From positions 1 to 24,408 of the forward strand of contig LWCA01000536.1 of NCBI GenBank assembly GCA_001642005.1: a DNA stretch of 24,408 nt. The letters are read 5' to 3'. Shown in pieces: positions 10,313 to 22,300 of this stretch. This DNA comes from Intoshia linei (taxonomy: Eukaryota > Orthonectida > Rhopaluridae). Positions within the stretch are counted from its first letter, which is position 1, and the number at the start of each line of letters is the position of its first letter. The notes under the pieces are model-generated. The model searched no databases. It was not told where the DNA came from and was given only the letters and a program-made list of their open reading frames with translations. Both the position numbers and the translations under genes were made by a program.

Positions 10313-11451
10313 GATCTCCAACGTTCTTGTTGACCTTCAACTGTTGTTATTGAACAAAAAATGTCAATTGAAGAAATCTCCAATTCTAATATAAATATCT
10401 AGCCAATATTGCCAGCTATTCAAACACCAGTGCCTTTAATTGATTAAAACGTTTACAAAAAATTAATAAATCTAGGATATGGGTTCCTCACTTATTACCT
10501 AACCAGAAAAAATTAAATACAATTTATATGTGTTTATCTTTATTAAATCATCTCAAGAAAGAATAATTTTTGAAATATACTATCACTAAAGATGAAGTGT
10601 GAAATAATAAACTAAAAAATAATGCTTATCACCTGAACAAACACCCGCATATACCGATAACCCTGTCATACATGGAAAAGAGGTAATCTTTAATATATGG
10701 TGGGATATGAAGCAAGTGTTATCTTAAGGGTAAAATAATTTTGTAACATGACAATTCCAGATCATATATATACTTCCAAAAAGACTCGTCAGTTGCTTAA
10801 GGACTTAAATCATTAAATATTACAGCACCCATTATATTCACCAGTTCTTGATTCATCAGACGACCACCTTTTCAAATACATGACTAATCGTTACCACGAC
10901 AAAAACAAGTTGAATTGAAGAATTATAAATGATAGATTACTTTTTGGCAAATAAAACCCTGACTTTTTTTTAAAATGGAATTAATAATTAAGCTACCGGA
11001 ATGTTGGAGAAAATAATTCAATGTAATGGAGAATATTTTATAGAAACATAATTATTTTGTGCGTCAAATTTAAACTGCCAATTCAGACCTGTGGGAGGAG
11101 TGTTTATTGTTATATGGTATTATGTATGGTCGCGAAATTTTTTTAGAGGTCATCGAGCATGATATGTTCGGCTCGTGTCGATATATCCTTAATTATATAA
11201 AAATATTAAAATTCATTAGGTTAATTCGTATGGGGTTTTAACTTTTATTGATGTGGTATAACTAAATGATTCATGAACCGAATTAACCAAGGCTTACTTG
11301 TATAATTTATATTTAATATATTTACAAATTATTTCTTTTTCGGATTCCTGGGATGACATATTGCAAATGATGTCAACGACGAGAAGTGTCGCGACCTTGT
11401 CCTAGATAAATTGTAATTGTAAAGTAAAAATTTGACTAGTCGTTACAATTT
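10313..11451. other. Non-coding stretch
   Basis: About 1.1 kb without a gene, RNA or a repeat with definable ends. Confidence 0.4.
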
Positions 11452-11459
11452 ATATAAAG

Positions 11460-11682
11460 AGCGGTTCTCAAATGGGGGTACCAGTTCGTCTCATCATATG
11501 ACTCACACTTTATGATTTATAAATTATAAATATTTTTAAAATTTTATAATACATTTTATTTGATTTTTTTTAATTCACATGGTATCACAGTTACAATAAA
11601 TAGAAACTATTATGGGGTATTAAATTATTTTTTTTTAGTTTAGGGGTACCAACTGTTTGTTTAAGTTTGTTGAGAACCGCTG
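11460..11682. mobile_element. Non-autonomous hAT-type element (MITE), 223 bp
   Basis: The left end is AGCGGTTCTCAA and the right end, reverse-complemented, is CAGCGGTTCTCAA; the outermost left C is missing. The flanks carry a perfect 8-bp duplication, ATATAAAG (11452-11459 and 11683-11690). A GGGGTACCA block lies subterminally in inverted orientation at each end. The interior is AT-rich without coding capacity. The CAGnGGTTCTCAA end is a classic hAT signature. Confidence 0.85.
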
Positions 11683-11690
11683 ATATAAAG

Positions 11691-12196
11691 GTTATAATAC
11701 ACGTACAATAAAATATATACACAATAACACAAACACAACACAAATATATATATATATATATACAATACAATAAACACGATACGTGTGTAAAATATAATTT
11801 ATATTTTTGGGCGGTATGACAAGACAGTTTTGTTACTTTTGAATTGATTAAAATGATTAAATTATAGGTAAATGTCTTTGCGCCCTTTTATGGTCCTTTT
11901 CTATAATAGTACACACAAAAAAATTTTGAAAATTATAAAAAATCAAATTTTGAGATTAATTTTTTACTAAACCCTAAAGGGGAGAAATTTTAAGATATTC
12001 TTTAAAGTGACACCAGTGGAAACGAAAATATTTAAAATATAATTTTGAGACGGAATTATGAATAGTCGGTACAGTAGGTTTATTATCATTAATATTAAAT
12101 AATAACAATATCCAAAAACTCTTTTAAATAAAGGGTTAATAATAATCTAACATTTTCCCTTGAAGCGTTTGATTAAAAAAATAACCTAAAAATTCA
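11691..12196. other. Non-coding stretch with a (TA)n tract
   Basis: A CA-rich and TA-rich low-complexity run occupies about 11715-11770, including uninterrupted TA dinucleotides near 11743-11761. Nothing else definable is seen before the next transposon. Confidence 0.5.
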
Positions 12197-12204
12197 CTTT
12201 AGAT

Positions 12205-12543
12205 CAGCGTTTCCCAAATGCCGAAATCCAAATAAAAATTTTTTACGAATTAGAAGTCAAGTTATTACTTTTTTATCAAAGTTTTTTTAACGTTGCCTAG
12301 TAATTTCGCTTTAATGTAAAGTGGCCAGAAAAAATACGTACTATCAATTTTAATTTATTTGGTGATAAATGTAAAGCCAAAACTACTTATTGTTGAAGAA
12401 GAATAAAAATTTTCGGCTTAAAATTTATTCGATATTAAACTAAAAGTGATAGTAGGTATTTTTCTGGTCACTTTATTTAATGGTCCGCGGTTACTTTTAT
12501 AATTTATTACCCGTCCACCGTGAATAAAGTGTGGGAATTCCTG
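12205..12543. mobile_element. hAT-type element with internal long inverted repeat, 339 bp
   Basis: The left end is CAGCGTTTCCCAAAT and the right end, reverse-complemented, is CAGGAATTCCCACAC. Flanking 8-mers are CTTTAGAT (12197-12204) and CTTTAGAC (12544-12551), 7 of 8 identical. Inside are two inverted arms of about 35 bp at 12318-12353 (AAAGTGGCCAGAAAAAATAC) and 12440-12474 (GTATTTTTCTGGTCACTTT read forward). These could form a long hairpin. No coding capacity. The terminal match is weaker than in the other two hAT-type elements, so this is older or less certain. Confidence 0.65.
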
Positions 12544-12551
12544 CTTTAGAC

Positions 12552-13314
12552 AGTTTGGTAAAAATATGTTCATAAAATGAAATTTTAATTATTATGACAA
12601 TTTAAATATATATATAAATCGAAATAAATATAGCTAAAATCATATTTTAACCAGTTAATAAATAAATATTGTTATTTTTTTCACATTCATTATAGACAGA
12701 TTAGACCAATGGTTTCCAACCTGTGGGTAATTTGATATTTTTCATGAGTCATAGCGAAATTTGTAGTAAAACAAATAGAAAATATTTTAAATTATAATTA
12801 TATAGTGAATTAAATAAATTATGTTAAAATTTCATAATACAGTAAATTCTCCAAAGATGAACACCAAAATATCACTTTTGAACAAAATGTTCAATATAGA
12901 AAGAGATGAACAAATTATTTTTAATTTTAATTTATTTTTCTTATTTTTACTTAGTTTAAGATGTTCATTGATTTTTTAAATTTTTTTACGAACTTTTAGA
13001 ATTTTATTAACCGTACCAACGGTTATTTTATACTTTTCTTTGTGATATTTTAAAATTTTTATTGATTTCACTATCATAATATTCTAATATTGTGTATTTT
13101 TCTTCATATGATAATTGAAATTAAAATTTGGCCCATTTCCTTTGAACTGAATAAATTAATTAAATGAATATTGGATATAATAAATAAATAATTAATTAGG
13201 CGTTAGTTTAAATGCGTATGTAAAATATATATTAACGCAAAAAAATAACAAACCTTATACCATGCATAATAAAACGAAAAATATAATAGTTTAATAGTCT
13301 AAATAGAACAATAG
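12552..13314. other. Non-coding stretch with a solo hAT-like terminus
   Basis: A block CAATGGTTTCCAACCTGTGG near 12709 resembles a hAT left end (CAGTGGTTCCCAACCTGTGG), without a matching right end. Otherwise it is AT-rich non-coding sequence. Confidence 0.4.
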
Positions 13315-13731
13315 ATAATGTGTATAACATTAAATACATATTTAGAGGGCTCAATTTACGTCGATATAATTGTATGCATTTATACAATTTTAATTATGTT
13401 AAAATTTTACATTATAATTATATCTACGCTAATAGAGCATTTAAGCATGAATATTAAAGCTCCAAAATTAATTATATTGAAAATTAGTTTAATTAGATTG
13501 GCGTCTAATATTCTCGTCAATCATTTGGATCATTGTAATGTATTTGATATACTAGATTTTTTAATTATGATTAAATTATTGATTTTTATTATTAAAAATA
13601 AATTAGGTTTTATAATTTGTCAATTACATTTGTCTAATATATATATTTTCAATTTGTTTGCAATTTATTTTAAACTTTTACAATCTTGGATAAAAATTTC
13701 TAAATATTCAATATTGAAGATATATACATAA
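13315..13731 (+). CDS. Hypothetical hydrophobic ORF, possibly multi-pass membrane
   Basis: I do not recognise this product. From the ATG at 13318 it runs 137 codons, which is long for DNA this AT-rich, where stops occur roughly every 11-12 codons by chance. The composition is dominated by Ile, Leu, Phe, Lys and Asn. Three or four stretches could be membrane helices: about residues 13-38, 48-66, 75-103 and 107-122. A possible AATAAA lies about 30 bp after the stop. There is no family motif and it lies inside a transposon-rich gene-free region, so it could be a real small gene, an exon of a larger gene, or a chance frame in biased sequence. Confidence 0.25.
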   Translation: MMCITLNTYLEGSIYVDIIVCIYTILIMLKFYIIIISTLIEHLSMNIKAPKLIILKISLIRLASNILVNHLDHCNVFDILDFLIMIKLLIFIIKNKLGFIICQLHLSNIYIFNLFAIYFKLLQSWIKISKYSILKIYT

Positions 13732-14644
13732 GAGGTAATTACATTTAAATTTTAAAATCAATAAAAAATCAATTAAATTTTTCAAAATCGTAGTTGTTTC
13801 ATTTTTTAGTGTATTAAATTTCAAAATTTTAAAATTGTTTCAAATTTATATGAAAATTGTTTTATTTGACAGTATGAGAAAAAAATTTGATTGAAATTTA
13901 ACATTAAATTCACGGTTTAATTAGATGTACCAAATCGATATATATGTAGTAACGATAATTTAATAAAAATAAAGCCACGCCCGTATCAATAATTTATTTA
14001 TATCGATTTTAACTCAAAATTTACATCAAACTTGATGTTGGTACAGCATTTTAAATTAATTTTGTATAATGTAATTATAAATACAATAAAAAATATTAGG
14101 CAACCATTTACTATACAAAATGTTAATGCATTTTAAATTAAATGGCTCATTTTCCATTAATTTTAATTAAGTTGAAATTAATTTATAATTAAATTTGCAA
14201 TTAGTCTCTTGAGCTATACAGAACCATGTATTGTCGTAAACAAAAGTTTAGAGTATGAGAACATTTAGCACAGTGTTGATTAAAAATAGTTATGCATAAA
14301 TATTCACATTTCATTTCTACATTGTCCACAACTGTTTAATTTTTACAAATTATATATTTTATCAAAACATGAAAATTGATAACAATTATGGTAATTGATT
14401 AAAATGCGTGCTACTAATGTCTAATTGTGTTGATTTAGATTTTCATTCGATAATTTTGTCTGTGCTAATTGTTTTATAATTTTATGTAATTCTTTTTTTT
14501 AAATATCGTTCAGTTATTATATTAACTTGTTGTACCTTGAAATTGGAAAAAGATTAATGTGCGAAAATCATTTATAACAAATTGTTTAATATTTTTTAGA
14601 TTATAATTTATTATCATTGTAATTTAGAACATAAAATCTCCAAA
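13732..14644. other. Upstream region of the homeobox gene
   Basis: About 0.9 kb of AT-rich sequence before the homeobox start codon, expected to contain its promoter and 5' UTR. Many TAATT-type homeodomain core sites occur, but at this base composition they are not informative. Confidence 0.4.
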
Positions 14645-17600
14645 ATGTCTATACCAATTTCTCAAGATGCTAATATAACACACATTCAAAGGGATATACC
14701 AAAAATTGAAGATTCAATCAATAGCATGTCTCCAGTTATTAGCCAATTTGACAATAATCCGAAGAAATTTTCAATTCATAACATTCTTTGTTCTAAAAAT
14801 CAAGGTAAATATATTTACATAAAATATGTTAATTACCATATATTTTAAATTCTAATTCCTTCAACGAAATCTGGGACTAATTTGAGTCTGGTACAAAATT
14901 TGACAAAGTTTCAGAATTTCTTTGCAAATAAATATTCACTAATGGTATTTTAAATATAACAATGAAACATCGGCGTCATTAAAAGGATAATTCGTTTTTG
15001 AGTAAAAAAAATTAACGCACTTTGAAATTTGACTAATACTCATGACATCCATTTAGTCTCGAGCCATTTTAATCTGAAATATTAAATGTAAAAGTTTTGT
15101 TAGTAAAGTGCAAAAATTTACAGACGCACACTGAATTTATATTATTTTTGAGTCATTGTGGTCTGCAATTTTTATTTTTAACGCATTATATTATCGATAT
15201 GGATAGATAAGGATATTTTTGAGTAGAAAAATGGAATTTTAATAACATTTAATTGATCCGTGATTTTCAAATTTTTTGCCTGTCGATAGACTGGAAACAA
15301 ATAATGAACGAGAAGTACATGTAGAATTCTCTTACTCGAATATAGTGTATATGAAATGTATTGTTTTTGTCTTTAAAGTGACATTTTCGGATGTTTCTTG
15401 CAAAAATCAATCCAGATTGGTACTGAAAAAATGTGAAAATAGGTAGTTATAATATTGTCTTAATCTTTTAATCACACCATGGTCTAACTTTTTTAGAACC
15501 ATTTACTAACTTCATAGTTTAGTTACCAACTCCAATTAATATGGTTTTCATTAATATTTTTAGAAAATAAGTGCAAAGAATCAAAAAATAATAGAAAATT
15601 AGATGTTAATAAACGAGCTCACGGCATGTCTGACATGGAAATACCACTGAAAAAAGTAAAATCAAATCAAAATGCCAATGACTTAAAAACGGAGAAATAC
15701 AATAAATTATCGGATCCTCAATTTTTTTCTAATTTACTTTCCAAACAATTGTACGAAAAAATGTTGCAAAATAAGTCTCAATTACCAACTCATATTAACT
15801 CTAATCATGGTCAAAATTTCTCTTTTCCTTCATCAAATTCTGTAAACCAAACTAATTTTGAGCCATCAATAGACGATCGAATGTTATTTTTAAGATCAAT
15901 GGAAATTTATCAAAAACAAGAACTAATGAAAAAATTACTCCACTTTAACCAAAATGGTATTTTTTTAAATAATCAACTTAGAATGAACTCTTCAAATTTT
16001 TTATCAAATTTTACTCCACGTTTAAATGAATCCATTCCTTCTGATTCTGGGCTAATGCAAATGCCTGTACCACAATTTGATTGGTTAAATGATGAAAAAC
16101 AGAAATTGATGGAAAAATTTCAAAAGGATTTTCAATTTAATAAACTTTTGTCAAAACACAATAACACTGAATTGGAATCTGGACATTTGAATTCAGACGT
16201 TTTACTTGATGACAATGGACGTAAAGTACGTAGAGCTAGAACAACATTTTCAACTATACAGCTGCATTCCCTTGAAAATGCTTTCAAGCAGTCTCCCTAT
16301 CCGGATGTTTCCTGCCGGGAAAGATTATCCAACGACTTGAATCTCAGTGAAGCACGAATTCAAGTAAATTTAATTATTAAAGCTATTTATTTTATTAATT
16401 GTGTCACATTCATTGTTTTTTTAATGAACTATTAATTGTGTGGTGTGAATAGATATATCAGTATAATTAATGAGTAAGCTTTAATTTATGAATTAATTAT
16501 TTTAATTAAACATGACAATACAATTAATGTCTTGTTATGGTTTATTCATTGTTAATGAGGCCGTGTTTTGTTTGTTTTTAATATGTTGCCGTTATTAATT
16601 GTATTTTTTTCTATTGTGTCTAATTATAATTCAATTTTTGTAGTTGATTTATTGAAATTATCAACATTTTATATATCTATTATAATGTGTCATAAAGTTT
16701 TGATTACAAATTTATATGCATGAATAGAGTAAATTTTTTTAACGGAATTACCAATGATTTATGGCAGACAATTTTTATTTTATATAAGAATACAAGAATT
16801 TACTAGAGAATATAAGTGATTAATTATTTTGTTTGTTTAATTGACAGTATTCGACTAATCCTCCGGAAGCATTAGCTTTTGGTGTGTCATGTATTAATTA
16901 TTAATTGTATTATCCAACAATAATCCGATTGTGATTTGTTTACGAAGGTATGAAATTTTTTATAATCATTATGGCAAGTTTTTTAATAACCTAATGTCTA
17001 ATTTTTTTTATATACCCTGCAGAAAAAAGTTTTCATATTAACAAATTAATATTTTAACGTAAAAAAAAGCTTTAAAAATTAGAATTTTGTTAGCCTGTTA
17101 AAATAGTTATTTCATAGAAAATAAGTTAATAAATACGAATAAATAACTAAATTTAAATTAATTTTATTTAATCCAATATGAATTTATATAAATACACCAA
17201 CACTAAAACGAGTTAATGGTGAATTTATTGTAATAAAAAAAATTACCAGGTAAATGATATATAAGTTTTTAGTTTTTTTAACGGCCTTTGTTCAGTTACA
17301 TTTTTTAGAGGTTAAATCTTCTTTCTACATTTATTGAAATAGAAAGATCGAGTCTTGGTGTATGTAAAAGTGGAAATTTGTTTTATTCTGAATTTTTTAT
17401 AGTGGAATACTTTTCATTTTCTCTTAGATGTTTTAATTTTACATGCATCTGAATTAAAAAGATGATTTTTGATTCCAGAGCTGAATAATGAAAAATACAT
17501 CCTAAAAATTCCCACAAATAGTGAATAGTGGCACATAGCCACCTGATTACATTTTATTTCAGTACCTTTTTTTTAAACGTAGTAGAGTAACTTTTTTTAT

Positions 17601-19145
17601 TTTCATACACCAATTAATTAAAATCTAGTGGCATAGTATACAAGTGACATAATATACATTTCGATACAGCATTTCTCAATTTTTGTTCTATCAATCCGTT
17701 TACAATCCCCTTAATTATCATAATATCATTTTATATATACCCCACTCATTTTCTATGTTAAGGCTAACTGATCAGTTTTGAAAATTTATCAAATTTACTT
17801 AGTCGTTATTAATTCACTCGTGTACCTTACATTTTCAATAAAAAACAACTTCTAACTTCTACGAAAAAATGACTTAACCCATAAGCATAATATTGGTATC
17901 ATCATGCTTGAAATTGCATGCTAATTAACATTTGAAAAATTAAATTTATTAACGTTTACTTGCCCTAATAATCATATTCAAAAAAATAATTTGAAATTTT
18001 CCATATGTAAGTTAGATATATCAAATATAAAATATGTTCATAATATGTAATTTTTATATTATGAAAATTAAGACTTATTTATTAAAATTGATTTATTACC
18101 ATTAAATGTAATTATATTTTTACCAGTAAAATAACCGACACGGGTAAGCGCCCGAACTACTTTCGTTACAAGAATTTTACGGTCTGGTTCATGAATTTAA
18201 TAAAGTTGCTCCCAGGAGGAGTACAGAGTTGTTTGCCGATGCTGTAATTACAAAACATTTTGCCTTGATTTAAAAAATTTAAATTGGAGACAATTGAACG
18301 TGAGCCCTCATGCATCGTTATTAACCTTATTTTTTAATTAAAATTAAATAATAATAATTTTTATCTTGATTTTATATTAATTGATGAACAATAATATTTA
18401 ACGTGTAGTATTTCTACAATAATTTAATAATTTGTACAATAATTTGTATTTTGACATTAAAAATAACTAACGGCAAGGTTTGGAAACAAAATATCCTTTA
18501 TTTTTATTAATATTGATAAATGCAAAATTTCTAATGAACAAGTAACTAATTTGTGTATTTGTTAATTTAATCCTTCTAATTATGAGATTAGTATTGTATT
18601 ATAATTATCTAACGTTTAATGACAATTATTTGTAAAATTTTCTGTTCTTTGAACGTTCAGTGTTTTGATATAATCAAATAATCCAACTGTAACATTACCC
18701 TCAGGCAATAATTTATATCTTCATTGTTAAGTTAGGCATTTTTTATCTTTTCAAACCAAATTGGAAATAAAATTATTTTAAAATGATAAATGTGTAATTG
18801 TAAACAATGTATTTATTATAATATTTATTTTTAAATATACATCTTGTTTAGGTATGGTTTCAAAATAGACGAGCCAAATCTAGAAAATGTGGTAAAAGAG
18901 GATTTGTAGATGAAGAATTACGATCAAAAGACAAAAAAGAATTTGACAATAAATGGTACCGTTATGAAAAAACAAATCAATCTATACAACCAGAAATTCC
19001 CAATCATTTTCCAAACGAAATTCAAAATGGAAATTCGAAAACTTTGGAAAAAAATCTATATCTGTTATTTAATTCTAAAAATTATTTTCCCAATGGAAAC
19101 AAATTATTCTCTCAATCGGAATTGGACATGTCAAATGGAAAATAA
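14645..19145 (+). CDS. Q50 paired-class homeobox transcription factor with eh1 motif
   Basis: A sequence-specific nuclear regulator, probably a repressor. Exons 14645-14804, 15564-16363 and 18852-19145 join in frame (phases 1 and 0) to 417 residues. Residues 42-48, FSIHNIL, match the engrailed-homology-1 motif that recruits Groucho/TLE. Residues 75-270 are Asn/Gln/Ser/Lys-rich linker. The homeodomain is residues 275-334: RRARTTF at its start, YPDV in the helix 1-2 region and [15 protein letters not shown] in helix 3, with Q50 and N51. The intron falls between homeodomain positions 46 and 47, typical of paired-class genes. There is no paired domain and no OAR motif in the 83 residues after the homeodomain. 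Position 56 is Ser where Trp is common. [15 protein letters not shown] resembles PROP; the N-terminal eh1 recalls HESX, Hbn and Rx. The family cannot be settled by eye. Confidence 0.95.
16226..16363 (+). other. 5' part of the homeobox (homeodomain positions 1-46)
   Basis: Encodes V1-R-R-A-R5-T-T-F8 through helix 2 to I45-Q46 and ends at a CAA|GTAAAT donor. F8, L16, F20, Y25-P26 and the other core positions of the fold are present. The remaining helix 3 codons are at 18852-18893. Confidence 0.95.
16364..18851. other. 2.5-kb intron splitting the homeobox
   Basis: Donor CAA|GTAAAT, acceptor TGTTTAG|GTATGG. It is by far the longest confident intron in the window. It is AT-rich apart from a block at 18137-18250 of clearly higher GC, starting ACCGACACGGGTAAGCGCCC, which contains a CGGG-6 nt-CCCG hairpin and an open frame of about 55 codons with no recognised motif. 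Nothing else definable is seen. Confidence 0.7.
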
Positions 19146-19146
19146 A
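19141..19146 (+). promoter_or_regulatory. AATAAA poly(A) signal overlapping the homeobox stop codon
   Basis: The gene ends GGAAAATAAATA, so the TAA stop at 19143-19145 lies inside AATAAA. A GT/T-rich stretch (TGTTGTGTTTGTATTTC) follows about 30 nt downstream, as expected of a cleavage region. This would make the 3' UTR very short. Confidence 0.55.
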
Positions 19147-19319
19147 TATAAATTGTATCTTTAATCCCATATGTTGTGTTTGTATTTCAATTGTAATTTT
19201 GTAATTTGTAAAATACAAATTGTATATTATTTTAATTTGCTATATATTTTTTCTGAACGCAATATCATTTGACTTTACGTACATTTATACAAAAATTATT
19301 AGACAGCGTTAATTTATCA

Positions 19320-22300
19320 ATGATTTCACAAATTTTAGTACAATTTTTTTTCATTGTCTTGCGTGCAACTGACCCAACTACTTGGAACCCTGTAATAATG
19401 GAGAACTACGTTAATAGAAAATACAACATATTCGCTTATGGATTTCCAAAATATTTGGATGTTACATATCTAACAAACTCACTTGGTGATCGAGAATTAT
19501 CTCTTGTATTTGGAAGGCCTGTTGTTTTTACTGAGTGGAATTTAATTATTTATAGGATGATAAAATTTTTTATCACGACAAATAATGAGGATTTGGTTGA
19601 ATTTACAAAACAATCCATTAAATTTGTTTTTAGTCCATTATATATTCATATACTGGCTGTTTAATCAAAAAATTGAATGGAGAACTTTGCCCAAGTATTT
19701 TTTTCAAATTTTAATGTAATTTTTTATAATCAGATCCTTGTAAAAGAAATCCGTGTAATTTTATTTATCAATCCATGGGAAATGTGTGCAGAATTATCAA
19801 TGGAGGATTCTACAATTATGATTATACATGTGACTGTAAATTTGGCTATAAATGGAATTCACAAAGTGAAGAATGTTCACGAATCGATGTGTGTAAAGAC
19901 CAAAATTCGTGTATTAAAAACAATTCCATCAGCTGCCAAGTAATCTTACTTTTTATTATCTTTTTGTATGTTATCTATCTTACTAAAACAATAATGCAAA
20001 ACCAGTTTTAATCAAGCCACAATAGTGAACCTTTCAATATAGTTTAACATTATATTCATAATATTCAAATAATATATTTATATATTGCTTAAGGTTATAA
20101 AACCAGAAGAGGGTAACTTTAAATGTATTTGTCAACCCCAATTTATGGGGTTACAATGTAAACTACCTCGAGACCCGTGCATATGGCCCAATGCCAATCA
20201 AATTGTTGGAGCAGAAAAGTGTGGCTATAATGGAAAATGTATAGGATCGATTGGAACAGATTCATATTATTGCATGTGTCACAGCGGTTATACCGGTAAG
20301 TGGGTGTTTAGTCATAAAAACTTGAAATATTCAAAATTAATTATAATTAGATAACCCGTCAAATTCTTACTCAGATTGTCAAGTCTATGAGGCATTGTGC
20401 GAAGGAATTTTATGTGTAAATGGTGTTTGCGTGTAATTTATTTATAAAGATTTTCAATTGACGTACGCATGTTTTCGCCATAGTAAATGAGTATTCTATT
20501 TACCATTATTTTAGGTTATTCATGGTAATATGTTTGATAAAATTACCCTAAATAACCAAAAATGGCTCGCAATTGAAAATGTCTGTTTACATAATTGATT
20601 CATTCATTTGTATTTTTAGAGCATCTACTAAAAATGCAATATGTGTGTGCAATGAGGGCTATTCAGACAGTCAATGTGCTACAAGTATATAAAATACATT
20701 TGCATGCTAAATATTTAATCAGAACTTCCATATTGGTTAAACTGGGAAACTTGGGGTGATTGTTACCCGAGATGTGGTACAAATAGAAAACAAAATAGAA
20801 CTCGCTCATGCAGCGAAAAGGGTAATTATTGTGTTGGAACACGTTATGAATGGAAAACATGTAACGATACTATCTGTCTAGTTAATGGTATTTTATTAAC
20901 TAATTATGAATTAAAATTTACAATGAAAAAGTCATTATAATGTATTATTGTTCAATTAATCATTATGTGTATTATATTATTAATTACTCTTGTAATCATA
21001 ATTTACATGTACTAAAATGTATTATAATTTATAATTTATAATATATTAGTATATATCAATAATTCCTAACGTGGGTGGTAGCGAGCACCTAGGGGCGCTG
21101 GAGCTTTTTTTGGAGGGGAGATAGAAAAAATTTTAATTTTTGGGCCCTGGACTAAATTTGATATTTTATTATTATTAATTTGATTATTTTTTATTTTTAC
21201 TTACATTTTAATAATAACGATGAATTATATGTTGACTGAAAACTGGCCACGTTGAATACATAATGTAGGCAGTTAATTTGTTTTAAAGTTTAAATTAAAC
21301 ATTGAATACAATTTTACTATTTTATTTGATTTTATTGGCAATATTATATATTGTTATAACTTATAACATACACAATGTGGTGTATAATCCAAAAATAGTG
21401 GTAGGATTAGCAGTAGAATATTTTTATGACGCAGAGGTCAATTATGTAATTACGCAATTTTTGCATTTATTTTTGATGCATGAATCAAAATAATTATATC
21501 TTTGGATTTAAAATAATCAAAATAAACATATGGTAGGTATATTTGAAAATTGGAACGACTGGCTTCCTTGTGATCATAATTGTGGAACGGGAGAACAAGT
21601 TTCTACGAGAAGTTGTATTTATAATACTGATGTAATATATATTTTTTTCAAAAAATTACACCAAAATTGTCACTAACAATATTCGTCATATCATATAATA
21701 TTTTCAAAAGCCGTTAAGTCGGATAAGTTTGACAATAATCAATAATTATAATTAGTGAATGTATTATTTAGTTAGGCGAAGAAGGTTGGGGGAAACCATG
21801 TCCTGTCAAAAAATCTACTAGAAAGAGATGTAATATTAATTAATACATTTTAAATAAAGATATACTAAAAATGACGATTTGAACTTAAAATTAAGGGGCT
21901 AAAGTGAAGGTTAACGGGTTAATAGCATTTGAGGACTTTTAAAGTTTTAATTGGAATTTTAATAAATCAGTGTTTAAATAATATATTATATTGTCGGTTT
22001 AATAAATTTTCAATAATATATTCTTAGATTGTAATGTACACACCTGTGTGAATAGTATACGCCAACGTTTATTTGAACTTGCTGCCGAAACAATACGTAG
22101 ATTTGAAGGAAAATTAAACGTTAAATCCACAGGTATTGTCTACTTGGGCCGAGCCAGATATGTTTGTTTTTGTAGAAAACTACATAACAGATAAGCCATC
22201 ATATTTAATAATAATTGTCGTATACGAAGAGCGAGCAAAATGAAATATCATTTTAAAAACTATCAACTTCAATTTGAAAAATTCGTTTTTTAAAATAAAA

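Noticed and set aside
11742-11762. (TA)n run as a possible regulatory or recombination element
   Set aside because: Simple dinucleotide repeats are expected in DNA this AT-rich and nothing around it suggests function.
18910-19164. 84-codon open frame on the plus strand
   Set aside because: It is out of frame with the last homeobox exon, which begins VWFQNRRAK and is clearly the real frame.
20663-20860. 65-codon minus-strand open frame
   Set aside because: It is antisense to TSP1 repeat 1, whose plus-strand frame has the full cysteine and tryptophan pattern.
22055-22133. Extension of the TSP1 repeat 2 exon to a second donor at 22134
   Set aside because: The continuous frame hits TAG near 22099-22101. 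The donor at 22055 has the phase that links cleanly to repeat 3.
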